DNA of 64,000 bases from Clytia hemisphaerica. Taxonomy: Eukaryota; Cnidaria; Hydrozoa; Leptothecata; Clytiidae. Numbering within the stretch: position 1 is the first letter of the stretch; every line of letters starts with the position of its first letter. Below, one piece after another: positions 44,701 through 54,117 of this stretch. The DNA lies in the NCBI GenBank assembly GCA_902728285.1, contig CACVBU010001205.1, positions 861,309 to 925,308 on the forward strand, read 5' to 3'. The notes under the pieces were generated by a model. The model made no database searches, was not told the origin of the DNA, and worked only from the letters and a program-made list of their open reading frames with translations. Made by a program: the position numbers and the translations under genes.

Positions 44701-47700
44701 GACGAAATCTAAGAATCATTTTCTACCTTTTCATCGTATACAGGGATCGAAAAGAAATTTGAATTCTCACCACGCAACCATACATTCTACCGAGGATTAA
44801 GATTCATCCGTATTTCATGCCGACCTCCAAAATCCTCCCCGGCTGCCGATGTTGATTGGTTATGGAATGATCGTAAAATCAACCCTTTTACCATCTCTAA
44901 TTTCGCTAAAGTCGTTTATAATGACCCTCTTGGCGTCCTGTATCATGCATTGGAGATTCGAAAACCAACATCTGCTTTGGCTGGTAATTACTCATGCGTT
45001 GCTAAGAATGTTGGTGGCACCCAATTCGCTAATTTAACTGTTAAAGAAATTCGTAAGTAACTCTAGTAGCGTCTCTTTAACTCGATTCTCTATAAATCGA
45101 ATGTTTTCTCGTCCATTCAGTTAACGATGCCTTTTATAAACCCTACTTCGAAACTCGATCAAGTTCGTGTTCCCCGACAATTTTCGCGCGATTCTTGAAC
45201 AATAGTGATATCGGCTTTACATGAAAACTCAGATTTGACCCCCGAGAATTGCCTACAATGCTTTGAGTGGAAATAATTTAATCGTGAACTTTTTTCCGCG
45301 CAAAGCATTGTGAGCAATTCTCGGGGGGAGGGGGCAAATCTTGAGTTTTCACGTTATGCCGATATCGTCTATTAAAGACAATTTGTACATAACAAGGCGG
45401 TAGAAAACCGATCATTTTTACCAATTGTTCGGGTACAGGCTGAATAGAACTATGAATTACAGTTGACGCTTGCTAATTCGAATTTCAAGGGGAATTGAAT
45501 AAGGGAGCATATTGAATAGTAGAGTGTCGTTAATGAGTATTTTTTGTTGACAGCAACTTTCAAAATTATCAATAATGATAATGGAGCGTATCTTGTAAAA
45601 ACGTATAGTAAAAAAAAAACCGTATGCAATTTACGTTATATCCTGTTTTTTTGATTTTTTTTTATGCGCGCAATTTGATGCATGTTTTCAGTTCAATAGT
45701 TTTACGATGCGATGTGCGTAATTTTTGATTTCCTGGTTACAAAAATATTTTTTTATAAACAGCAACGCAATTGTAAACACAGATCCGTAAATTTCCTATA
45801 TCCTAGAAAATTTCATGTAGATACAATAGCGACCAACGAGGAAGTCTGAAAATAATTATTTTTCACTAGGCAATCAATTTTAAAATAGGATAATTCTATG
45901 ATTGGATGCTATTCTTTAAAAACAATTAATCTGTCAAAAATGTTCACCCTTGAGTTATACCTTGTATCAACAGGCCCTACATGTTTTTTTATATAAGCAA
46001 GTGTCTGCCCCTACATCAGGCTCGCATTATGCTTAGCATTCTATTGTTCTCAAACAATAGAGCCATTGTTTAGGTATCAAAAACTGAGCCTGCATATGCT
46101 TATAAAACGTTATGCTTATAAAAGAAAAAACATGTATACTAGAAAGTGCTCTTATTCGAAATTTTACCGCCAAAAATTCATCATTAAAAGATTAAGACCC
46201 ACCTAGCGTAAAAAATCAAAACCATCATAAAGTAAAGTCTAACCAACCCAATTCATTCATTCTTCTTCTTATAGTCCCAAAGAAACCGCTAGCTATCAGT
46301 GATCCAAAATCATTGACCCAACTTTTCGCTGATAAAGAAGAATCATTCAAATTGAGTTGTCATTTCTTGGCTGATCCAACACCATCAATTGTTTGGTATC
46401 ACAATAAACAAAAAATCAACATGGAAAACAACCCTTATTTCTCTGTTACTGATGATGGTAAAGGTCTGAGTACACTGACATTGAAATCATTGAACAAAAT
46501 ACATCACGGTGATTATTATTGCACGGCGACCAATGAACACGGAACGACGACAACCACGAATGGATTCATTGATCTGATTTGTAAGTTACTAAACATGATT
46601 CTTTCTAAACAATTCATGTTTTCATGTTTTTCTTTTTTTGTTAGAAGTTTCAATTCCGTAAAAAAAAAGATGTCATCAAAGAAATTAGTCTTGGAATATT
46701 CTTTACCGGTTTTAAAGCTCTCGTCAAAAAACTTTCCAATCTCCTAAGTACGGTATCTTTACCAAACAATTTTCCTTAAGAATTCACAGCAGAACATTTT
46801 TTTTCCAATAAAATCTCCCAAATAATCACCCACAACTATGCTAGGCTACTGACATTCACTAACGGATTCCTTTTCTTTATACTACTGGGTTTTAAAGAGG
46901 TCTTTGATTCAGACTACAACTGTGCTTGATTTTCCACCTGAGTGAATCTGGTTTAAAAAGAAGTTTTCCATTTCCTATAACTTAGATATGGATCCAGATT
47001 TCGTGTACTGGCAAAAGGAAACGTACGTATACGACAAACCAGGGTACAAGCATGCTAACATCATTTGTCGCCCACCTAAAGGAAACCCCTCAACACGTGT
47101 TGTCTGGTCAAATGGTACCGAAGATAATTTACAATACCAATCCAACCCAGATCAAACTTGGATTACAAATGATTTAGAAAATGGAAATTTCGTAATGAAA
47201 ATTGATAATGCTGTTAAATATGTTGGCTATGGGCTTGTTGGATGTGCAGCTTGGAACCACAAAATTGGATTTGCAGGAAAATATAATTTGCAATTGACTA
47301 AATTGGTCAAAGTTGGCGCACCAAAGATAGAATCGACAAAGGTGACATTCGAATCAGCTACAGCAATGAAAGTGACAGTAAAACTGGAAAAAGAAAGGTA
47401 GGAATTTTCATTTTTCAATACGTTAATACGGTGAAAGTTCATGAACGTCAATGCTGATAGTCTTCGGTTGGGACAATTTTAGCCTAAAACTTATGCTTAT
47501 AAGAGGCTAGCCAATATTTGACACCAAAACTTACACAATACGTCTCCGATCCATCTTGTCTAAGCCCTTCTCCATATATTATGAAAATTAGAAGTTAAGT
47601 AAAGATTTTTCGATACGTTAATACGGTGAAGGTTCATGAACTTCAATGCTGATAATCTTTTGTTTTTTAAGTTACAATGGCAATGTAGAGACTATAGACT

Positions 47701-50199
47701 GTCGATGCTAACCCTTTATTGAACATTTACTTCAATAATACCGGAAGTTACGTAACTTAATAAGCCATAAAAAACCCCTTTTAGTTTATGAACTCGATAA
47801 ATTTAATCTGAAAATTAAGATACACTACAGTGCCGTAGGAAGCATTTCCATATTGGGGGGGGGGGCTGAAGTTTAGTGACACCGCGAGGGCCAACCATGG
47901 TTTGGGCCGAGGGGGGAAATTTTGAAAATTTGAGCTCTAGATAGCTTGAAAATGCACTCAATTGTGACAATTATGACAAATTAAAAAAGAAAAACTTTGC
48001 ATTTTGCAAATAACCATTTTTGAAAAAATTATTGGGGGGGGGCATAGCCCCCCCTTTGCCCACCAGTTGCTACGGCACTGCACTAGACTGATCGCAAATG
48101 AAAATCATTCAAGCCCTTAGAGCAGGTCAACTTTACCAGTTCATAGCTTAGGATATGAAACCATTGAAACAATTGAATTTGCCTTTGAAATATTGGGGGC
48201 TTTAAACCATGTTCAGACGTTACGGTTCCGTTCCGTTCCGAAACAGGTGTGAACGTCAAAATTCGAAACGTCAAAAAAGAAGACGTTACAAAGCAAAACA
48301 GATCGAAACAGTTTTGCTCCACTTTTTTCATCGAAACGGAACTGCTCCGTTTTCTTGCTCCGAAACGTTCTGCAACCAATATGAACCCACTCGATCCGTA
48401 ACGAAAATGATACCAGAACGAAACGGAACAGTAACGCGTGAACATGATCTTCAATTCAATATAAAAATACCTCCCAACATTCTTTTTATTCAATCAGATA
48501 TGATGCTGAGTTTACTATTACAGTCACCGGTAAAAAAGACTCCACAGGAAATGTTCGTCGTCGCAGAAGAAACACGGATGAAGTTATTTACACCAACAAA
48601 ACTAAATCCCTTGAAAACACTGTCGAAGCTGATATGTGGCGATTCTCAGATATCAAAGTTCAAGTCACTGCCAGTGATCCTGCTGAGCAAAAGACTGAAG
48701 CTATAATGGAAGTACCGGACTCAGGTACTGAATGAAATTAATTTTCTGCTTTCCTATTCCCCGTGCGCTCGTCCCATTGCGGCACGCCGAACCAGCCGAA
48801 TCAACTTTTGATTCCCCATTTCGTATGTATTTTGATGAACTTGTGTTGCAAGCAACCCAACACCTTGAGTGCCCCCGGGGGAAGCAAAACAACACCAACT
48901 AACAACATCGATAAACAACTAGCAACTAGACCTCAGATCTTTTTCATCGTCCAATAATTTCTTTTGATTTAAATAAGTTCAGATAGATCATTGAAAACTT
49001 GTTCATTTTTAGATATTCCACCCAAACCTACGACGACCACCCCAAAACCAACGACAACGACCACCCCAGAACCAACGACAACGACCACTGAACCACCAAC
49101 GACAATGACTACCCAAGCACCAACGACAACGACCACCCCAGAGCCAACAACAACGACCACCAAAGCACCAACCACAACAACCACTCAGGCAGAAACCACC
49201 GCAAAAGCCACGGAAAAAACAGTTGAAATAACTACCAAAGCCACAACTACAGAAAAAGCAAAGGAAACAACAGAATCTGCAACAACCACGACAACTACAA
49301 CACAAAGCGCAACATCTTCTACCGAATCTCTAAAGACAACCGAACAATCTATGACAACAACCACAACACAATCAACGACCTCTACAACTGAGGCAGAACC
49401 CACAACTGAATCTGAAGTAAAGAAAGTCGATCCCGTCACAACCGTAAAATCAACGGAATTAACCGAAAAAGCAACGGAAACAACCGAAAAAGCAACGGAA
49501 TCAACTGAAAAAACAACGGAATCAACCGAAAAAGCAACGGAAACAACCGAAAAGCCGACACAAACGACCGAAAAAACAACGGAAAAATCATCATCTTCAA
49601 CCGAAAACCCAAAAACAACGACATTGGCTGATACTACTACAACCACAGAGGAGACAGACGAAAAAGTTGCAACAACAAATAAAAACGGGGTGGTTAGCGT
49701 TGCCACACCCACTACTGAAGCCACCCTCAACGTCAAATCATCCAATAGTGGTAGGTTATTTTCTTTTCATTTAATGTTTTCTGTTTAATAATATGTTGGG
49801 GATGATTCTATGTGGTTGTTGATTGGCTTAACAAACTTACCAAAGGAAGAGGCTAGATTTTTGCATCAAAAAGTCTAGTTAGACTAATTATTAAAATAGA
49901 CAAGTAATTTTAAGAGTTTTAGAGGACGCGACATAATATCAAAATAATAGGTTTTAAAGAATCGTCTGTCTTGAAATGAGATTTGGGTTATTTAGTTCTG
50001 TAATGGATAAAAAACAAGTTTTTTTGAAAAAATCCCTTCTTTTTCTTTCCTAATAGGTAAGACAACGTCAGGCAAAAAATTAAAGGATGTTCAATTAGTT
50101 GGCATTATTGTTGGCGCATGCGTATTCTTCATCTTGATTCTGATTCTGGTCATGTGGTTGGTTAGAAGATCAAGGTCACGATCCTCAAAAGGATATTAA
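41435..50199 (+). CDS. membrane Ig/FN3 protein with mucin stalk, 3' end cassette 1
   Basis: A 5'-incomplete gene. Exons: 41,435-41,716; 42,205-42,516; 42,794-43,375; 44,744-45,052; 46,275-46,580; 46,986-47,397; 48,498-48,724; 49,013-49,750; 50,058-50,199. All have GT-AG borders; introns are phase 1 except the one inside the last FN3 domain (phase 2). The product reads I-set Ig, atypical Ig, FN3, Ig, atypical Ig, Ig, atypical Ig, FN3, a Thr-rich mucin stalk of about 245 residues, one transmembrane helix and a short basic tail. This is a cell-surface adhesion/recognition type of molecule. No signal peptide exon was found in the window, so at least one exon lies further upstream. The tail has no signalling motif. 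The FN3 exon at 48,498 could instead splice to a second stalk/anchor cassette at 54,118. Function is inferred only from domains. Confidence 0.75.
41825..41925. repeat. dispersed repeat (CCGTGAAAAGCAC family), copy 3
   Basis: CCGTGAAAAGCACAAAGTCG, ACCGACCAATCCAGATTC and AATCAACGCAGAGAAA match the copies at 18,352 and 21,720. It lies in the intron after Ig exon 1. Confidence 0.7.
42205..42516 (+). CDS. Ig exon 2 (atypical Ig)
   Basis: Reads VFAYTPRNNFFYASKRQAWA, then NCAAPKGSPRPLITFINGTS, then HTKWACKASSAAG. Both cysteines remain, but the core strand-C tryptophan is replaced (LITFING) and the tyrosine before the second cysteine is a W. The motif C-x-x-P-K-G/S-x-P is shared with the exons at 44,744 and 46,986, so these three form one subfamily distinct from the canonical Ig exons between them. 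Confidence 0.7.
42593..42776. mobile_element. MITE with Tigger/pogo-like termini, copy 2
   Basis: CACTGGGTAGAGTCTC at the left and GTTCGAGTTATGGAGACTCAACTG followed by TA at the right. Contains TCCTTAACTCGAACAAAATTG and CCCCGTGCGTG, the reverse of words in copy 1 (7166-7312). It ends about 18 bp before the acceptor of the FN3-Ig exon. Confidence 0.6.
42794..43375 (+). CDS. FN3 + Ig exon
   Basis: Two domains in one exon with no intron between. FN3: APAAPSNIKFTDRLEGFILN, NWDF, HYHFRLTT, YEIRNLERGKTYKVEMRA and GEWSNPI, with the expected W, L-x-x-G-x-x-Y and A/R-V positions. Ig: EGVKHIVKCQIRGEPIPKIV, VWTLNGK, LNGIYQCQGTNKLGS, with canonical C, W and Y-x-C. Phase 1 at both ends. Confidence 0.8.
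43541..43625. repeat. AACGTT-rich short element, copy 5
   Basis: Contains CGCAACGTTTTTTCAATG, AACGTTCACAACATCC and AACGTTGATACAACGTTATG, ending GTGCTAGCTGCG, a decayed CCAGCTGG end. Intronic. Confidence 0.55.
44177..44323. mobile_element. MITE with AATAGACGATATCGGCTT ends, copy 1
   Basis: AATAGACGATATCGGCTTTC and AAGCCGGATATCGTCTATT are near-exact inverted ends. A second inverted pair inside (ACCCATGATGCATTG / CAATGCATCATGGGT) makes most of the 147 bp a hairpin. Intronic. Confidence 0.8.
44476..44704. mobile_element. MITE with CGTCCCTCACATGAC ends
   Basis: Left CGTCCCTCACATGACTTAAG, right CTTTAGTCATGTGAGGGACG, both followed inward by (T)TTAATCTCAAAAT and ATTTTGAGATTGAA. The interior repeats TTTGAGATTG. 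Same intron as the two ATATCGGC MITEs. Confidence 0.75.
44744..45052 (+). CDS. Ig exon (atypical Ig, CRPPK type)
   Basis: Reads FEFSPRNHTFYRGLRFIRIS, CRPPKSSPAADVDWLWNDRK, then LAGNYSCVAKNVGGT and LTVKEI. C-R-P-P-K replaces the usual C-x-x-x-G, and W and Y-x-C are kept. Paired with the preceding canonical Ig. Confidence 0.75.
45060..45185. mobile_element. MITE with Tigger/pogo-like termini, copy 3 (decayed)
   Basis: CTCTAGTAGCGTCTCTTTAACTCGATTC, GTTAACGATGCCTTTTATAAACC and GTTCGTGTTCCCCG match copy 2 in order. It begins within 10 bases of the splice donor, so it touches the exon edge. Confidence 0.5.
45201..45373. mobile_element. MITE with AATAGTGATATCGGCTT ends, copy 2
   Basis: AATAGTGATATCGGCTTTAC and GCCGATATCGTCTATT frame inverted TGAAAACTCA(A)GATTTG and CCCGAGAATTGC arms. 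Shares only the terminal 17-20 bp with 44,177-44,323, so the two are related by ends, not interior. Confidence 0.75.
45980..46135. mobile_element. 156-bp MITE (CATGTTTTTTTATATAAGCA end), copy 2
   Basis: Near-identical to 29,421-29,574 and flanked by TA on both sides. Intronic in the Ig gene, 140 bp before the next exon's acceptor. Confidence 0.85.
46275..46580 (+). CDS. Ig exon (canonical I-set)
   Basis: Reads DKEESFKLSCHFLADPTPSI, VWYHNKQKI, then LKSLNKIHHGDYYCTATNEH. C, W, L and G-D-Y-Y-C are all present. Phase 1 both ends; donor GTAAGT. Confidence 0.8.
46986..47397 (+). CDS. atypical Ig plus first half of FN3
   Basis: Ig: ETYVYDKPGYKHANIICRPP, KGNPSTRVVWSNGT, then VGYGLVGCAAWNHKIGF, where G-C replaces Y-x-C. 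The same exon then starts an FN3 domain: LVKVGAPKIESTKVTFESAT, MKVTVKLEKE. The donor splits an Arg codon (phase 2), and the FN3 domain continues in the next exon. Confidence 0.7.
47828..48080. mobile_element. 253-bp MITE with CAGTGCCGTAG ends, 5-bp target duplication CACTA
   Basis: CAGTGCCGTAGGAAGC and GTTGCTACGGCACTG are inverted ends. CACTA occurs at both flanks (47,823-47,827 and 48,081-48,085). Inside are G runs (TATTGGGGGGGGGG) and their C counterpart (CATAGCCCCCCCTTTGCCCACC). Confidence 0.8.
48208..48446. mobile_element. palindromic MITE with CATGTTCA(G/C)(A/G)CGTTAC ends
   Basis: CATGTTCAGACGTTACGGTT, then GTTCCGTTCCG at the left; CGAAACGGAACAGTAACGCG, then TGAACATG at the right. Ends 51 bp before the second half of the FN3 domain (48,498). 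Confidence 0.75.
48498..48724 (+). CDS. second half of FN3 with a five-arginine loop
   Basis: Completes the FN3 domain begun in the previous exon: YDAEFTITVTG, then KKDSTGNVRRRRRNTDEVIY, then TVEADMWRFSDIKVQVTASD and IMEVPDS. The five arginines (48,556-48,570) satisfy the furin-type R-x-R/K-R rule. Ends phase 1 after a lone G, which joins AT (49,013) to give Asp, or AA (54,118) to give Glu. Confidence 0.75.
49013..49750 (+). CDS. Thr-rich mucin stalk exon, cassette 1
   Basis: About 245 residues, over half Thr/Ser. It begins DIPPKPTTTTPKP; the first part is P-E-P-T-T-T-T-T units, the middle E-K-A-T-E-T/S-T units (TTEKATESTEKTTESTEKAT), and the end is TTEATLNVKSSNSG. The many Thr/Ser-Pro sites suit O-glycosylation, giving an extended stalk. 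Phase 1 in and out. Confidence 0.8.
50058..50199 (+). CDS. transmembrane and tail exon, cassette 1
   Basis: Reads GKTTSGKKLKDVQ, then the helix LVGIIVGACVFFILILILVM, then WLVRRSRSRSSKGY and stop. A single-pass type I anchor with a basic tail of about 14 residues rich in S/R and no tyrosine or PDZ signalling motif apart from the terminal G-Y. Confidence 0.85.
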
Positions 50200-50643
50200 G
50201 AATTTCAGCAAAAGAAATCCTGAAAATAAGTTTTGACTCTTTGGGCCTTATTGACATTGTAATATTTTTCAAGGACACGGTCCCCTAACGGATTTTAAGA
50301 ATGTCAAGAAATCAGATCCAGAATTTTAACTCATTGATCCTTTGGGAATTAATATTTTCGGTGTTCCAATCGTGGTGATCATTAGATACATAATACGGAA
50401 ATGAATTTTGATATCACATTTTCACTCTAAATAGAAATCAAGAGAATTGGAGAGACTTTGACTTTTTTTAGACTTGATATGTCTTTTCATTAGACACGAG
50501 ACATTCTTTATTATACATTGAGTCAAGTCAACATTGAGTGATTTTGGTTGATTTTTAACCTAGAAGGGCCCTTGGAGTCAAAATAAAAATTACTCATAAT
50601 TTTATTGAAATTTTATACTGATAATTAAAAATGAGACAAAATG

Positions 50644-50877
50644 AATAAATTTTATTTATTTAATTGCATGACTGTTATTAAAATTGTATTTATATTTTGG
50701 AATAAGAATCCATTCAATTATTATTGATTATTGATTAAAATATTATTGTACAAAGTTTTTATGTGAAAGAAATCAAAATTGACTACAGAAAAAACTGATT
50801 TTGTCCTGTTTTATCTTTGCAATTCAGCCAGAAAAAATAGGCATGAAATCATGTTAATGTTAAATTGATACAATAAA
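50644..50877 (+). terminator. candidate polyadenylation signals of cassette 1
   Basis: AATAAA occurs at 50,644-50,649 and again at 50,872-50,877, 445 and 673 bases after the cassette-1 stop codon. Either could end the shorter transcript. Cleavage sites cannot be placed from sequence alone. Confidence 0.4.
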
Positions 50878-50879
50878 AA

Positions 50880-51739
50880 AGATCATTTTCTAACCAACCA
50901 CATTCAGCCAAATTGCAGCTTTTTTATTTCTTTAACATGAAGTTACAGATCACATTTATGAGCAGGGAAGGGTTATAAGGTTTGCAAAGAACGATTTTCG
51001 CTAAATTTCTGTACACATTTTTCTGAAAACCTTCGAGAAGGAAATCTTTTTTAATTTTCATGATTTTGGTACCTTTCAGAATGTTTTGTATCAATCACAA
51101 CCACCTCCAAAATAACCAGTGAGTTCTAAAGAACCAATCAAAATAAACTTCCCTTCTCTTTGATCGTATCATCACTAAAACAGCGTTGTAGCCAATCAGA
51201 GCTTTTCCTGTCACCCAAACAACAAATTAAAAAACACTTCCTTTCTTTTCAACTTGAATTATATTACGTATCATTTCCCACGCTATCATCTAATGTTTCT
51301 GTTTTTAAACTTAAGCTTTAAAACAGGATCCAAGTCAAATCCGTCTTTCAATTGCTCCAGTGTCAATTGAATACCTTAATAATATTCTAGTGACTACGAT
51401 TGTTCAGAAGTATACAGTACTACAAATAAAAGGATATATATCGTAATACCCTTTTTGATTCCTGGATATTACTGGGTATACAATTTATACTTCCCCTTTT
51501 TTAAGGGTCTGTAAAAGATTTCCTTTCTACCAAAACGTCACTGATTCTACTTTGAGTTTTGTTATTGTTAGAAATGCCTTAGAAATAAAGACTCCTTACA
51601 CAAAGAAAGAAAGTTGTCACAATGGATAGGATTTTATTAGACATTGTTTGGTTAAAAACAGAGAAATACCAGACCAATCGCAGTCAAGGTCATACACATT
51701 ATATATTCTTCCTTCATTCATGCAAGACAAAGTCCAGGT
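50880..51739. other. intergenic or intronic, no exon seen
   Basis: No Ig, FN3 or other exon was found between the two cassettes here. If cassette 2 is used by the same gene, this is part of a 5.4-kb intron. Confidence 0.4.
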
Positions 51740-53115
51740 ACCCGGGGGTAGTAGGGTTGCAAGCTGACGGGGGAGGGGGTGGGTTACCGCCCGACTTTCG
51801 ACCCTCGGACCCTTACCGGGACTAAAAAGGAGAAAACAAAGGAAAATTTTGTGAATTTTACGACCCTTACCGGTGTAACCGTAAATCTTTACTCCCCGGA
51901 AAAAATCACTCCCTCAGTTATAATTTCCCGGGAAAAAATGACCCCTGGAGTAATAATTACCTGAGAAATTATTACTCCCCCGTGGAAAAGATTACTCCCC
52001 TTCAAATTGCAAATTTATTTGCTCTTATTAGGGGGGAGTGTTATTTTCCCAGTAAATTATGACTCCCTGGTGAATTCCGGCTATTGCATATTCGAATTAA
52101 ACATTCGATTTGGACATTCCAATCAATGAAGTCACTTGCTAAGTAGAGACGTTTTAAAAATGTATGCATACTGTAATCCATAAACTTTATTTTTGTGGTT
52201 GCTGTAAAAGAAAACCTAGCCATAAAATCATCTACAAGTTAAAGTGACCCGTTGTTACCCCCACCCATCCCGTTGAACTGTACCCCTGGTGACGCCAAGA
52301 ACATTTTCATCCGTTCGGGCAAAAATGAAAGAATGCTATCCCCACTGTAGCGATTTTTTATCTTCTTTTTCCTTTTGAAATATTCTACTCTAAGGACCCG
52401 AATAATAGAGGGGTTCAAATATAAAAGGGGGAGGGGGTCCGAAATTTCTGTAAAATATAATAGACGAGGGGGAGGGATTGAATAAACGGGGGGGGTTCGA
52501 AATCAGTATAGTCAAGAAAGATGCCTTTTTATTAGAATTTTTATAGGGCCAAGAAAAAGCTCTACGAACAAGAATTTTTTGAATTAAATTTCAAGAATTA
52601 TTTCAAAATAATGAAAACAGTGTTGCAGTGTCAAGATGTAGCCAGGTTTTTAAAATATCTCTCGATTTTCTAACCCAAGCAAATCGCACTCAAGAAAAAA
52701 GTTTAAATTCAATTTAAATGTCAAAATAACAGTAAAAATTTCCATATTGTTTTTGTTATTTATTCATGATAAACAGGAAAAAAATGTTGATCGTGATCTA
52801 TGCCAGTTTTTTGGTATACTATCAGGGGAGTAAAAATTTCCCGAAGGGAGTCATTATTTTCGCGTAAATTTATACTCCCGGAAGTAATAATTTCCTGGGA
52901 AAAGATTACTGGGAGTGATTATTTCCCAGTGAATAATGACTGGAGAGTATAAATTTTGGGGAGTAATATTTTACTGTGACACCGGGACAAATTTGACCAG
53001 TTTTGACCAAATTTCTATCTTTTCTGGGGGTAAAAAGTTGAAATTTTCCAATTTCTCCTACCCTTAGTGGGACTGAAGTTTGAATTTCTGATTTTTCCAA
53101 CCCTTAGCGGGACTT
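51740..53115. repeat. GGGAGTAATAATTTCCC repeat region
   Basis: Clusters at 51,890-52,075 and 52,825-52,975 contain many GGGAGTAA / TTACTCCC and TTTCCCGGGAAAA words in both orientations. Outside them ACCCTTACCGGGACT (51,810) and ACCCTTAGCGGGACTT (53,100) are near copies in direct orientation. A poly-G patch (52,425-52,500) resembles the ends of the 3845-5510 element. Probably one decayed composite element. Confidence 0.5.
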
Positions 53116-53640
53116 TGTAGGTCCAAAAATTATGTAAAAATGTACTGGGAAAAGGAGTATTTTAATTCTTATTCCCCTTGTTCTAAATTCGAAATTCTTG
53201 TACCTAAGAGCAACATTAATGGAGATGAAAATCTAGGTTATCAGGACGAATTTAGCAACGTCTCATCAAAGGTGACCTCCACAATACTCCTGATATAGAT
53301 TTGATTTCATAATAGGCTAAAATGCAATTAAAAAAGTAATTGCTTTAATTTTTTCTACTAATTGCAAAAAAATTAATTTTATTGCAAACAAACTTTTTAT
53401 GTTTATTTCTAAGAGCCGAATTCCGTTTTAAGTTAAATCCTAATCTTTACAAGTCTGTTGTGTCTAAGCCTAGATAAGCGACTAAGTTACCGCTAAATCC
53501 TGAAGATCGTGGTAACACATTGTGATTTGTCGAAACTTGTGTATGGCATTTGTAAAGGTTTAAAACAGTTTTGTGTCTACTCCGAAATATTTTTTTTCTT
53601 TTTTTACTTTGCATGCTTTTTTCATAAGAACAAACTTTAT

Positions 53641-53875
53641 AACGCCGTTGACAAATCAAATGTCCAATCTCAAAATTATTGCCTGAGAAGACTAAGAATT
53701 TTTATGTTTGCCTGAGCATAAATTTTGAGATTGACCCTGTTTCATGTTGTTGGGAGTATGGGAACATCCTCACTATGCAAAAATCTCAAATTCAAGGCTA
53801 ACTACAGAGAAAAACTCTTAGCTTTGTCAAACACTAATTTTGTGATCGGCCCTTTTGATTTGTAAACGGCGATAT
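53641..53875. mobile_element. MITE with AACGCCGTTGACAAATCAAA ends
   Basis: The left ACGCCGTTGACAAATCAAATG and the right CTTTTGATTTGTAAACGGCG are inverted, followed inward by CAATCTCAAAATTA and TAATTTTGTGATCG. Internal TTTGAGATTG words resemble the element at 44,476-44,704. Confidence 0.65.
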
Positions 53876-53990
53876 CAACATAAGGCTTCGATAACCAAAC
53901 AAAATATCAAGAATAAGTTAAGAACATTTTTAGGCTTAAAACCAAGTTAAGAACATCCGAAGGCTTCATAAATTTGGGTGTTCTTATATT
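53876..53990. repeat. dispersed AT-rich repeat (AAGAACAT family), copy 2
   Basis: CATAAGGCTTCGATAACCAAAC, AAGTTAAGAACATTTTTAGGC and TTAAGAACATCC follow the same order as at 3050-3230. Confidence 0.5.
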
Positions 53991-54117
53991 TAAAATTAGC
54001 ATTTATTTAAAACCTACTTTCATATCAGCGTTTAAAGGGCTTGTGCACAGTTATGTATTCTATTTTTAAGCTATATTGTTTAGTAACATTTCATCATATC
54101 ATTTTTTCCCATTTCAG

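Noticed and set aside
48209-48706. 165-codon plus-strand ORF ending in the FN3 exon
   Set aside because: It reads a MITE and then the exon in the wrong frame. The other frame completes the FN3 fold and joins both neighbouring exons in phase.
48969-49745. Antisense ORFs opposite the Thr-rich mucin exon (Val-rich, up to 186 codons)
   Set aside because: They are the complement of ACN/ACA-rich codons (TGT/GTT giving Val and Cys runs), a by-product of the sense mucin.
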